Source: an uncultured Lachnospiraceae bacterium | GTDB lineage: Bacteria; Bacillota; Clostridia; Lachnospirales; Lachnospiraceae | Length of the DNA: 16,972 nucleotides | Direction of reading: 5' to 3' | Assembly: GCA_905193085.1 (NCBI GenBank) | Contig: CAJJNI010000026.1 | Location: 1-16,972, forward strand | Part shown: positions 1-6,674 of the stretch, one piece after another | Layout: each line of letters opens with the position of its first letter | How positions within the stretch are numbered: position 1 is the first letter of the stretch | Position numbers and translations under genes: made by a program | Notes under the pieces: generated by a model | Databases searched by the model: none | Told to the model about the DNA's origin: nothing | What the model saw: only the letters and a program-made list of their open reading frames with translations

Positions 1-2
1 GG

Positions 3-185
3 GATGCTTTTGGAAAATTGTATACGATGTCAGATACGATAAAAAAGATTTTGATGAAAAATTATGTTAAACCTAATACAGATATATCAATACAAATTAA
101 AAACCGGCTTCATGAGTTGATGGAAAATGATATATTATCAACAGCCAGACTTGTTAAAGATTTGAAAATATTACTGAAAAAATAA
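3..185 (+). CDS. 3' end of an unidentified coding sequence (left-truncated)
   Basis: An open frame enters from the left edge and ends at a TAA at 183-185, giving about 60 C-terminal residues. The tail is basic, Lys-rich and predicted mostly helical, ending in Leu-Leu-Lys-Lys. It ends 13 bases before the next gene, whose GGAGG ribosome site sits in that gap, so the two are very probably one operon. A Gly-Lys pair near the start of the visible part recalls the C-terminal lysine motif of adenylate-forming enzymes, but this is too little to assign a family. The function is not recognised. Confidence 0.6.
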   Translation, partial: DAFGKLYTMSDTIKKILMKNYVKPNTDISIQIKNRLHELMENDILSTARLVKDLKILLKK

Positions 186-198
186 TGGAGGGTTAAGA

Positions 199-1647
199 GT
201 GAAATTAAAAAATTACATACAAGAATTAATGCAGAAATATTCTGAGCATATAATATGTGAGGGGGAAACTTTAACATCATATGGCAGTGTATGGGAAGAA
301 GCAAAAAAGCTGGCGGCTGTCATGGAGAGTGGAAAGATGTATGGTGCAGCATGTAAAAGCAGTATTAATCAGATGACGGTAATTCTTGCCTGTATTTACA
401 GTGAGAGTTGTTTTGTTGCGCTTACGGAGAAATATGGAAATGATTTTTATAATGGAATTGTAAACAAACTTAATCTCAAAAACATAGTTTCTGATGATGG
501 TGAAAAATTACAGATACATTACATACAAAATGATGTGGCAAATAACATGAATAATGTTGAAAAAGATAATACCACAAATCATAAATCTGTCAGTTTAGAT
601 GAAATTTCAGAAAAAAATATAAGATTTATTTTAAGTACATCTGGAAGCAGTGGAACTCCTAAATGTGTTGAGGTATCAGAACGTGCAATAATGTCAAATC
701 TTGCAGATATACCAAAAGTATATGTTTTCGAGCAGGGTGACAGAGTTTTAATATTTAATGAACTGTTTCATTGTGGAGCAATTTTTGGAATATGTACCTC
801 TTTGATGTATGGTGCAGATATATATTTTTATAGTGGAGAATTTTGTCCGCAGTCAATAGTTTCTTTGATAAACAGCAAAAAAATAACGGTTACATCAGGA
901 ACACCAACATCTTTTTATTATATTGCAGATATATTAAAAAGAAAGAATAGTTTGCCATCATCTTTGAGACTCGTATTTCTGGCAGGAGAATCAATGACAG
1001 AAAATGTTAAAAACAGAATCCTTAATACACTTTGCAATACACAGTTCATATATTTTTATGGAATGACGGAAACCTGTTCGGGTGCGACATTTGTATATGT
1101 TGAAAATGATATGAAGTGTAATTGCGTAGGACATGCATATCCGTCACTTGAACTGCAGATAGTTGATGAGCATGATAATTTATGTGCTAATGGTGTATGT
1201 GGTGAACTAAAGATTTCCGGGGACAGTTTGTTTTCCGGTTATTATAATGATGAGAAGCAGACAGAAGCTGTTTTTAGAAATGGCTGGCTGTACACGGGAG
1301 ATATGGCATATATGGATAATGAAAACAGGATGTATATTGTATCAAGAAAAGATAATATGATAATAAGGGCAGGAGTGAATATTTATCCGGAAAAGATAGA
1401 GCAGATGCTGGAAAATGATAATAACATTGTCCGGGCAAATGTATATCTTGACCGGAAAGAAAATTCACAGCCGGGACTGGTTTTCCAGATAGTAACCCGG
1501 CATGAAGAGAAAACAGAAAGCATAAGAAAGCGAATAATAGAAATGGGGCTTGAGAAAATAGGTGCAGGCTGCATGCCGGACCGTATAGAGATTGTAGATA
1601 AGATAAATACGGGAGTAAGCGGTAAGAAAGTAAACATGAATAAATAG
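199..1647 (+). CDS. AMP-dependent acyl/aryl-CoA (or acyl carrier) ligase, ANL superfamily
   Basis: This 482-residue cytoplasmic enzyme should activate a carboxylic acid as acyl-AMP and then pass it to CoA or a carrier-protein thiol. The core motifs are all present: the Ser/Thr/Gly P-loop (LSTSGSSGTPK, residues 145-155), YGMTE (287-291), YTGD (365-368), the hinge region SRKDNMIIRAGVNIYP (382-397), and the C-terminal catalytic lysine in SGK (K476). The GxNIYPEKIE form is usual for acyl-CoA ligases rather than NRPS adenylation domains. The start is GTG at 199, with GGAGG at 187-191 placed 7 bases upstream. The protein is somewhat shorter than the usual 500-550 residues, mainly in the N-terminal part. 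The gene follows a truncated upstream gene closely, suggesting a lipid or secondary-metabolite operon extending to the left. The substrate cannot be read from the sequence. Confidence 0.88.
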   Translation: MKLKNYIQELMQKYSEHIICEGETLTSYGSVWEEAKKLAAVMESGKMYGAACKSSINQMTVILACIYSESCFVALTEKYGNDFYNGIVNKLNLKNIVSDDGEKLQIHYIQNDVANNMNNVEKDNTTNHKSVSLDEISEKNIRFILSTSGSSGTPKCVEVSERAIMSNLADIPKVYVFEQGDRVLIFNELFHCGAIFGICTSLMYGADIYFYSGEFCPQSIVSLINSKKITVTSGTPTSFYYIADILKRKNSLPSSLRLVFLAGESMTENVKNRILNTLCNTQFIYFYGMTETCSGATFVYVENDMKCNCVGHAYPSLELQIVDEHDNLCANGVCGELKISGDSLFSGYYNDEKQTEAVFRNGWLYTGDMAYMDNENRMYIVSRKDNMIIRAGVNIYPEKIEQMLENDNNIVRANVYLDRKENSQPGLVFQIVTRHEEKTESIRKRIIEMGLEKIGAGCMPDRIEIVDKINTGVSGKKVNMNK

Positions 1648-1693
1648 AAATTAAAATTAATTATTTATAAATATATTCACATTATTATTAGTT

Positions 1694-1722
1694 GGAGGTA
1701 TTATTTAAATATGCAAATATAA
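1694..1722 (+). promoter_or_regulatory. Strong ribosome site followed by a three-codon mini-ORF upstream of the BlaI-like gene
   Basis: GGAGG at 1694-1698 is the only good ribosome site before the repressor gene. The first ATG it could serve is at 1711, which reads Met-Gln-Ile-stop (1711-1722). The repressor's own ATG candidates at 1729 and 1747 lie 30 or more bases from this site and have only weak purine runs nearer. Reinitiation after the mini-ORF would explain the layout. This is an inference from spacing. Confidence 0.4.
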
Positions 1723-1728
1723 TAAAAC

Positions 1729-2166
1729 ATGAAAGAAATGGAAATTATGAAGAAAATAAAAAGATTAACCGATTTAGAATTAAAAATAATGGGAATTTTG
1801 TGGGACCATGAAGAGAGCATGACGAGTCATGAAATAGCAGAATGTATGGAAGGCGAGAAAGTCAGTCCTTCTTCAGTTATGCAGGCAATAAAGCGAATGG
1901 TTGAGAAGGAGGCTGTAGTGGTGAGTGACCATGTGCCTGTATCCAGAGTATACGCAAGAGCATTTGTGCCAAGCTATAGTCGTGAAGAGTTTATGGCGGC
2001 AGAATTTAACAGGTTGAAAAATGTTATATCAGCTTCTAAAAAAATTGATGTGTCAGGCATAGCAGCATGCTTGATAGAGAATACAGAAGACGAAGATTTA
2101 GAGCTTAAAGATATGGAAGAACTCAGTCAGTTAATAGAAGAGAAGAAAAAGAAATTACATAAATAA
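1729..2166 (+). CDS. BlaI/MecI/CopY-family transcriptional repressor
   Basis: The 145-residue protein has the N-terminal winged-helix typical of penicillinase-type repressors. LTDLELKIMGILW (about residues 13-25) forms the first helix, a recognition region around SPSSVMQAIKRM (about 51-62) follows, and a beta-wing leads into the RVYARAFVPSYSREEF stretch that starts the dimerisation helices. The tail is a highly charged acidic/basic helix. Family members bind dyad operators as dimers and are usually inactivated through cleavage by a BlaR1/MecR1 membrane sensor. No sensor gene lies beside this one, so it is an orphan here and its inducer is unknown. ATG 1747 is an alternative start that trims six residues and places the first helix closer to the N-terminus, as is common in the family. 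A hairpin terminator follows at 2241-2281. Confidence 0.85.
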   Translation: MKEMEIMKKIKRLTDLELKIMGILWDHEESMTSHEIAECMEGEKVSPSSVMQAIKRMVEKEAVVVSDHVPVSRVYARAFVPSYSREEFMAAEFNRLKNVISASKKIDVSGIAACLIENTEDEDLELKDMEELSQLIEEKKKKLHK

Positions 2167-2207
2167 AATGATGTCAGGTTCAAATATCATAGTGAGCAAA
2201 ATTACTG

Positions 2208-2235
2208 TTGACTCCAAAACACTATAAAATATATT
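2208..2235 (+). promoter_or_regulatory. Candidate sigma-A promoter directly before a terminator hairpin
   Basis: TTGACT (2208-2213) and TATATT (2230-2235) are separated by 16 bases. A start about seven bases downstream would fall at the left arm of the 2241-2281 hairpin, so any transcript would be very short unless it reads through. It could equally be a chance match in AT-rich DNA. Confidence 0.3.
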
Positions 2236-2240
2236 AAAGC

Positions 2241-2281
2241 AAAACAGGTGAAACAGTGGTAAATACAGTTTCATCTGTTTT
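2241..2281 (+). terminator. Hairpin terminator after the BlaI-like gene
   Basis: The arm AAAACAGGTGAAAC (2241-2254) pairs with GTTTCATCTGTTTT (2268-2281) over 14 positions with one G-U pair and a 13-base loop. The T-rich right arm and following bases suit rho-independent termination on the + strand. The A-rich left arm would also serve the opposite strand. The right arm shares 12 identical bases with the terminator at 5085-5126. The 300-base gap from 2167 to 2466 contains this hairpin, two promoter candidates and no gene that I can support. Confidence 0.75.
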
Positions 2282-2382
2282 ATGTTAAAGAAAAGTGTTG
2301 TTTTTAAATATTAAATAAATTTTAAAAGTATATTTGAGTTATATGTTGTTTGTAACATTAACAGTGCTGTTTATGACATGCA

Positions 2383-2411
2383 ATGAAAAAATATGTAGAA
2401 CAGTGTATAAT
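2383..2411 (+). promoter_or_regulatory. Sigma-A type promoter of the small dockerin-like gene
   Basis: A perfect TATAAT (2406-2411) lies 17 bases after ATGAAA (2383-2388), a partial -35 match. This predicts a start near 2418 and a leader of about 50 bases before the ATG at 2467. Further upstream, TTTGTAACA (2349-2357) repeats the core of the paired dyads at the wall-hydrolase promoter. Confidence 0.6.
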
Positions 2412-2466
2412 AGTAGTTAAAAAATACAACATATTATATTTACAAAAAGAAAAGGGGTAGTTAATT

Positions 2467-2934
2467 ATGAAATTAACAAAAAAAATTATTACTTTTACAA
2501 TGGCAGCAGTTATGGGACTTTGCAGTAGTTCTATAGGGGTATTTGCACAGGACACAGTGAGCACAAATGAAAGAAAACCATTAATTGTTGTTTGGGTAAT
2601 TGAAAATGGTGAGGTAAGCGAAGGAGAATTAAATGGTTTTAAAGCAGCTAATCCAGGAGTTCCTGTTATTGTCACAGATAATGCAGACACACTTAAATCC
2701 GGAGAAGTATTAAAGAAATTGAAAAAAGGCGACATGAATGCAGATGGTAAAATTGATTTACAAGATGTAAGAGTCGCATTACAGGGAGTTCTTGGAATAG
2801 AAAAACTTTCAGATGAGCAGAATGAACAACTTGACATATATTCACAGTCAGATGCAGGTATGCCTGAAGTGCAGGAAATCTTAAAAGCAGCACTTGGAAT
2901 GGGCTTTTATGATGGAGCCTTATGGTATTTATAA
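2467..2934 (+). CDS. Small secreted protein with a C-terminal dockerin-like module
   Basis: The 155-residue product starts with a typical signal peptide (about 1-28, lysines then a hydrophobic run ending ...GVFA before QDT). A short, unrecognised domain (about 35-85) follows, then a dockerin-like pair of helices. The first EF-hand-like loop is canonical: D89, N91, D93, K95, D97 and D100 in GDMNADGKIDLQD, followed by a helix with the ALQGVLGI pattern. The second (about 123-148) keeps the helix but has lost most calcium ligands. The start is ATG 2467, with AAAGGGG about nine bases upstream. Dockerins normally attach enzymes to cohesins, but this protein carries no catalytic module and the window shows no cohesin. 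It may be an adaptor, a calcium-stabilised wall protein, or a diverged dockerin with another role. Confidence 0.72.
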   Translation: MKLTKKIITFTMAAVMGLCSSSIGVFAQDTVSTNERKPLIVVWVIENGEVSEGELNGFKAANPGVPVIVTDNADTLKSGEVLKKLKKGDMNADGKIDLQDVRVALQGVLGIEKLSDEQNEQLDIYSQSDAGMPEVQEILKAALGMGFYDGALWYL

Positions 2935-2945
2935 AAAATAAATCA

Positions 2946-2974
2946 TTGACATTTCCACTATTTTCCACAATAAT
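2946..2974 (+). promoter_or_regulatory. Sigma-A promoter of the sortase-anchored surface protein gene
   Basis: A consensus TTGACA (2946-2951) and AATAAT (2969-2974) are separated by 17 bases. The leader then contains an AT-only inverted repeat (2988-2996 with 3001-3009, four-base loop) before the ribosome site. No clear terminator separates it from the preceding gene, so some read-through is possible. Confidence 0.6.
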
Positions 2975-3050
2975 ATATATGTTAAATATTATTAAATATT
3001 TTTAATAATTTAGTCATGATTATATGACTGCAAAGAAAGGAAAGTGGAGA

Positions 3051-4976
3051 ATGAACTTTGAGAAAAAACGATTTTTGAGATGGCTGCTTTGTGTAGTGAT
3101 GGTATTTTCACTTTTACCACAGACAGACATTTCAGCAACAACAGGTGATGTTAACTTGAGTAAAGTAACATCTGATATGGGGAATTTGGATACAGACGGT
3201 TATCATTGGGACAATGCGGCCAGAACGCTTACATTGAATAATGCAATAGTTGATGGCACGATAACACTTCCGGACCGTGAAAGTGTTAAAGTTGTTACAA
3301 ATGGTGACAGTACAGTACAGAACATATCATTTGCTGATGAATATGCAGCAAATGTAGAGTTTTCTGGAAATGGCAAATTAACAGTGCAATACGGTATGAA
3401 TAGTGGACAGGCTACAAATATCAGCGTTGCCAAAGGGGCAGAAGTTGAAGTTTCAGGCATGGGCATTAATATCGGTACATCAGGCGGTGTTGATTCAACC
3501 GTAACAGTAAATGGAAAATTAACTGCAGGCGGCAGCTTTTCAAGTGCTGTAAGTGCAGGAAAGGTAACTATAGGAAGCACAGGATATTTGAGTGTTTCAG
3601 GGTATAGAGGTGTCAAGGTAAATGGAGTCAGAAATTCTCTTGGCAGCCTTGATATTACAAATGCTTTTTCTATTGAAAATGGCGGACGCTTCAGTTACGA
3701 TTGCGTAGATTACGGAGTGATGGTGTTTGTCGGTTATTATTTTGATGGAAGTGGAAATATAGTTTCACTGACTGACGAACAGGCAGCAAAAATGCTTGTT
3801 ATACCTGACAGATATATACCTGATGAATATGCAACGAAAATAGTAGCAGCAGATAATGGCGGCATGTTGCAGCAGGCAGTTACTATTGCATTGAAAGATG
3901 CCAGTGATATAAAATTAGAAGCAGAACAGGTTCAGGGTGCAGGCGGACAGCTTGACCTTTATTACAGAGAGCCTTTATATGAATTGACAGTAGTAAATGG
4001 AACGGGCAGCGGTAATTATAAGGAAAATACAGAAGTTACAATTACAGCAAATGAAGCGCCGTCAGGACAGCAGTTCAAGAGCTGGTCAGGTTTAGATGGT
4101 TTGGCACTTGTAGAGGGAACTGTGACATCTGAAAGCGTAACATTTACAATGCCGGCAAATGCAGTCAGTGCAAGTGCGGTATATGAAGATATTCCGCATG
4201 TTCATAATTTTTCAAATGAATGGACAACTGATGAGAACAGTCACTGGCATGTGTGTGATGCATCAGGCTGCGACGGGACTGTTTCAGGTAAAGCAGTGCA
4301 TACTGAAAGCGACTGGATAATTGATAAAGAAGCTGACACAGAGAATGAGGGAACAAAGCATAAAGAATGTACAGTATGTAAATATGTTATGGAAACTGTA
4401 ACAATTCCTAAGGTAGTACAGTCACCAAATCCAAGCGACACACCGGCACCGAGCAATGAGCCGAATCCGAGTGATACACCATCACCAAGCGACACACCGG
4501 CACCGAGCAATGAGCCGAATCCGAGTGATACACCATCACCAAGCGACACACCGGCACCGAGCAATGAACCAAATCCAAGCGATACACCGGCACCAAGTGA
4601 TGAGCCACAGGTAAGTGGAACACCGACACCGAGTACAGAACCGCAGGAAAGTGACACACCGGCACCGAGCTCAGAATCACAGGTGAGTGCTGCGCCAGAA
4701 TCAAGTGATATACCACAGTCCAGTGAAACACCAACTGCGGCAGCACTTGATGATACAACTACACCGGAAGTTACAGCAACACCACAGGTAACAGTTTTAC
4801 CGGAGACACCAACTGCACCGGCAGCTTCGGCAAATGACAATCAGTCAGCGCAAAGTGATACAGCGACTGCACCAAAGACTGGTGATAATTCACCGATTGC
4901 TGGAATGATAGTATTATTTGCAGTAAGTGGAGTTTGTTTAATTGGCGGTTTTTCAGGTTTAAAGAAAAAAGCGTAA
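3051..4976 (+). CDS. Sortase-anchored cell-wall surface protein with Ser/Pro-rich stalk
   Basis: The 641-residue exported protein has a signal peptide (about 1-30, FEKKRFLRWLL then a hydrophobic run). A Gly/Val/Thr-rich region (about 35-230) looks like a repetitive beta structure of the kind found in carbohydrate-binding surface proteins. An InlB-type 'bacterial repeat' domain follows (about 310-378), then a His/Cys module with HWHVC (398-402) and a later CxxC. A Ser/Pro/Thr stalk (about 460-590) holds 18-residue repeats. The C-terminus is a wall-sorting signal: the LPxTG-like APKTGD (607-612), a hydrophobic segment and a KKKA tail. I chose ATG 3051 because AAAGG lies ten bases upstream and the signal peptide then begins normally. 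The in-frame ATG at 3024 has no ribosome site. The likely role is adhesion or display at the peptidoglycan surface; the ligand is unknown. No sortase gene is in the window. Confidence 0.82.
   Translation: MNFEKKRFLRWLLCVVMVFSLLPQTDISATTGDVNLSKVTSDMGNLDTDGYHWDNAARTLTLNNAIVDGTITLPDRESVKVVTNGDSTVQNISFADEYAANVEFSGNGKLTVQYGMNSGQATNISVAKGAEVEVSGMGINIGTSGGVDSTVTVNGKLTAGGSFSSAVSAGKVTIGSTGYLSVSGYRGVKVNGVRNSLGSLDITNAFSIENGGRFSYDCVDYGVMVFVGYYFDGSGNIVSLTDEQAAKMLVIPDRYIPDEYATKIVAADNGGMLQQAVTIALKDASDIKLEAEQVQGAGGQLDLYYREPLYELTVVNGTGSGNYKENTEVTITANEAPSGQQFKSWSGLDGLALVEGTVTSESVTFTMPANAVSASAVYEDIPHVHNFSNEWTTDENSHWHVCDASGCDGTVSGKAVHTESDWIIDKEADTENEGTKHKECTVCKYVMETVTIPKVVQSPNPSDTPAPSNEPNPSDTPSPSDTPAPSNEPNPSDTPSPSDTPAPSNEPNPSDTPAPSDEPQVSGTPTPSTEPQESDTPAPSSESQVSAAPESSDIPQSSETPTAAALDDTTTPEVTATPQVTVLPETPTAPAASANDNQSAQSDTATAPKTGDNSPIAGMIVLFAVSGVCLIGGFSGLKKKA
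4434..4595 (+). repeat. 54-bp in-frame tandem repeat coding for the Ser/Pro stalk
   Basis: Two identical 54-bp units (4434-4487 and 4488-4541) are followed by a diverged third (4542-4595). Each encodes 18 residues of the SDTPAPSNEPNP type. The identity at DNA level implies recent duplication or slippage, so the stalk length probably varies between strains. The composition also creates long open frames on the opposite strand that are not genes. Confidence 0.9.
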
Positions 4977-5084
4977 AACAAAAGGTTTTTACAAATCATA
5001 CGAATTTTAGATGAATTTATATATTGAATAAAATAAATAAGTAAGTATGAGAAATTTAAAATACTAAATATTTATATTTAACAT

Positions 5085-5126
5085 GACAGATGAAATTGCA
5101 GTAATGTAGTTTCATCTGTCTTTTTT
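5085..5126 (+). terminator. Rho-independent terminator after the surface protein gene
   Basis: GACAGATGAAA (5085-5095) pairs perfectly with TTTCATCTGTC (5110-5120) over 11 bp and is followed by six T (5121-5126). It is about 110 bases past the stop codon. Its sequence, including part of the loop, resembles the 2241-2281 terminator. The whole gap 4977-5348 holds this terminator, a strong promoter, the dyad pair and a possible leader ORF. Confidence 0.88.
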
Positions 5127-5181
5127 CCTGTAGTCGACAAGTTTCAAAAAATATTCTAAAAATGTGACAAAAAAATTTGGG

Positions 5182-5210
5182 TTGACAAAAAAATGTAACT
5201 CTGCTATTAT
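5182..5210 (+). promoter_or_regulatory. Strong sigma-A promoter (extended -10) of the wall-hydrolase gene
   Basis: A consensus TTGACA (5182-5187), an exact 17-base spacer and TATTAT (5205-5210) preceded by TGC, an extended -10, make this the best promoter in the window. The predicted transcription start is near 5217, inside the first operator-like dyad, and the leader is about 130 bases long. Confidence 0.85.
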
Positions 5211-5212
5211 AC

Positions 5213-5243
5213 ATTTGTAACAAATGAAACAATTTTGTAACAA
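5213..5243 (+). promoter_or_regulatory. Two operator-like dyads spaced two helical turns apart at the start site
   Basis: ATTTGT-A-ACAAAT (5213-5225, perfect 6-bp arms) and TTGT-A-ACAA (5235-5243) share the core TTTGTAACAA. Their centres, 5219 and 5239, are 20 bp apart, so a dimer on each would face the same side of the helix. The first overlaps the predicted transcription start. The repeated TGTAAC/TGTAAT hexamers (5194, 5216, 5236, 5245) also match the WalR half-site TGTWAH, although not with its standard 5-bp gap. No regulator can be named from sequence alone. Confidence 0.5.
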
Positions 5244-5307
5244 TTGTAATAAAAATGAAGCAAACGGTATACAATATAAGCAGGTAGAATATAAGGAAAT
5301 TATTTAC

Positions 5308-5343
5308 ATGCAGAATTTATATCAGTACCGGAAAGGATGTTAA
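5308..5343 (+). other. Possible 11-codon leader ORF before the wall-hydrolase gene
   Basis: ATG at 5308 has AAGGA about ten bases upstream and opens an 11-codon frame (MQNLYQYRKGC) ending in TAA at 5341-5343, five bases before the main ATG at 5349. The main gene's ribosome site lies inside this frame, so ribosomes on it could affect initiation. It is short enough to be chance. Confidence 0.25.
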
Positions 5344-5348
5344 TAATT

Positions 5349-6659
5349 ATGAAACTTAAAACTAAGCATTTAGTTCTTGTGACTATTGCAATTTGTTTTG
5401 CGATTACAATGGTCGTTGGAAGTAACTTCACAGTTTTTGATGCAGATACTGCAAAAGCTGTAAAGAATACAAAAGACACAACTAAAGAAACAATGCTTAC
5501 AAAGGAAGTTGTAGCAGGAAGTGCAACATTTATGAGAAATACTTCTGTTACAGATGAAGATGACAGTAAGAAAATGGTAGCAGATGTAGCTGTTGCAGCA
5601 GGAAGTGCTACAGTAGAGACTGCGACTATAGAGGACAAAGAAGTGCCGGTTGTAGCGGCTGATGATTCAACAGGAGCAGCTACAGAAGTTACAGAGGAGG
5701 CTGTTGAAACAGCAGCACAGCCTGAGGAAGATGAATGGTCAGGCAAAGTTATGGCAAAGGTACAGGAATCTGCTAATATAAGAGCCAATGCAAATGAAGA
5801 CGGAGAGCTTGTTGGTCATTTACCACAGGGAGCCGCCGCCGATATCATTGAAAAAGGCGATGAATGGACACAGATTTCATCAGGAACAGTTGTCGGATAT
5901 GTTAAAAATGATTATCTTGCATTTAATGATGAGGCAAAGCAGATTGCCGATTCATTAGGTAAGGTTGCTACAGTTACTACAGAAACTCTCCGTGTGAGAA
6001 AAGAAGCCAGCAGTGATTCAGAAGTTGTAACACTTGCTTCTGTAGGAGATTCATTAAAAGTTGTCAGTGAAGATGCAAGCTGGGTTGCAGTTACCGCAGA
6101 TGATGTTACAGGTTATGTTGCATCAGAATTTGTATCTGTTTCATATAATCTTGGCTCTGCTACATCAATAGAAGAAGAGAAAGCGGCAGAAGAAGCTAAG
6201 AAGGCAGCCGAGGAAAAGGCAGCAAAGAAAGCCGCAGAAAAAGAAGCAAAAGCCGAATCAAAGAGTAAACAGGTTGAGACAACACAGAGAGAAGCAGTAG
6301 AAGTAAGCACAGATGATGCAACACTTCTTGGTGCGTTAATTCAGGTTGAAGCCGGTGGACAAAGTTATGAATGTCAGCTTGCAGTTGCGAGTGTAATAAT
6401 AAACCGTGTGAACAGTTCAAGATTCCCTGACAGCATTTCAGGTGTTATTTATCAGAGCGGACAGTTCCCGGGTGCACATAATGGAAAAGTTGCAAGAGTT
6501 CTTTCAAATGGTGTTAAAAGCTCATGTATGAATGCAGCAAATGAAGCATTATCAGGAGCAAATAATATAGGCAGTTATCTGTTCTTTAACACAAGCAGTG
6601 CTGTGTCAAAGAGCCGTTTAAATGATTATACAGTCATTGACGGAGAATGTTTCTACTAG
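5349..6659 (+). CDS. Secreted cell-wall hydrolase: two SH3b domains plus SleB-like (Hydrolase_2) domain
   Basis: The 436-residue protein carries a signal peptide or signal anchor (about 1-28), an acidic/Ala-rich spacer, and two bacterial SH3 domains (about 134-194 and 203-265, each with an NIRxxA/LRVRxxA type start) that should bind peptidoglycan. An Ala/Lys/Glu helical coiled linker (about 275-312) leads to a C-terminal SleB/CwlJ-like hydrolase domain (about 321-436). In that domain ALIQVEAGGQSYECQLAVASVIINRV contains E334 at the position of the catalytic glutamate of SleB-type lytic enzymes. The usual role is cleaving or remodelling glycan strands, in germination or in vegetative growth; the SH3 domains favour a vegetative role. 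ATG 5349 is chosen because GAAAGGA (5331-5337) is well spaced for it, while ATG 5337 overlaps that ribosome site. The gene has its own strong promoter and is followed by a tandem repeat and a terminator. Confidence 0.88.
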   Translation: MKLKTKHLVLVTIAICFAITMVVGSNFTVFDADTAKAVKNTKDTTKETMLTKEVVAGSATFMRNTSVTDEDDSKKMVADVAVAAGSATVETATIEDKEVPVVAADDSTGAATEVTEEAVETAAQPEEDEWSGKVMAKVQESANIRANANEDGELVGHLPQGAAADIIEKGDEWTQISSGTVVGYVKNDYLAFNDEAKQIADSLGKVATVTTETLRVRKEASSDSEVVTLASVGDSLKVVSEDASWVAVTADDVTGYVASEFVSVSYNLGSATSIEEEKAAEEAKKAAEEKAAKKAAEKEAKAESKSKQVETTQREAVEVSTDDATLLGALIQVEAGGQSYECQLAVASVIINRVNSSRFPDSISGVIYQSGQFPGAHNGKVARVLSNGVKSSCMNAANEALSGANNIGSYLFFNTSSAVSKSRLNDYTVIDGECFY

Positions 6660-6674
6660 AATTACGAAAGATAA

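Noticed and set aside
2358..2837. Minus-strand open frame opposite the dockerin-like gene
   Set aside because: It has no ribosome site, is Ser/Phe-rich and unlike any family, and overlaps a well-supported + strand gene and promoter.
3024..3050. N-terminal extension of the surface protein from ATG 3024
   Set aside because: There is no ribosome site before 3024, whereas 3051 has AAAGG at good spacing and gives a standard signal peptide.
4241..4840. Long open frame of 199 codons on the minus strand
   Set aside because: It lies entirely opposite the surface protein and is kept open by the repetitive Ser/Pro codons; it has no ribosome site and its product is low-complexity.
5213..5348. Riboswitch in the wall-hydrolase leader
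   Set aside because: The leader shows only short dyads and an ORF, with no multi-stem conserved structure or terminator/antiterminator pair.
5300..5788. Minus-strand open frame of 162 codons opposite the wall-hydrolase start
   Set aside because: The Ala/Ser/Val-rich translation is the complement of the biased spacer codons of the real gene, with no start signals.
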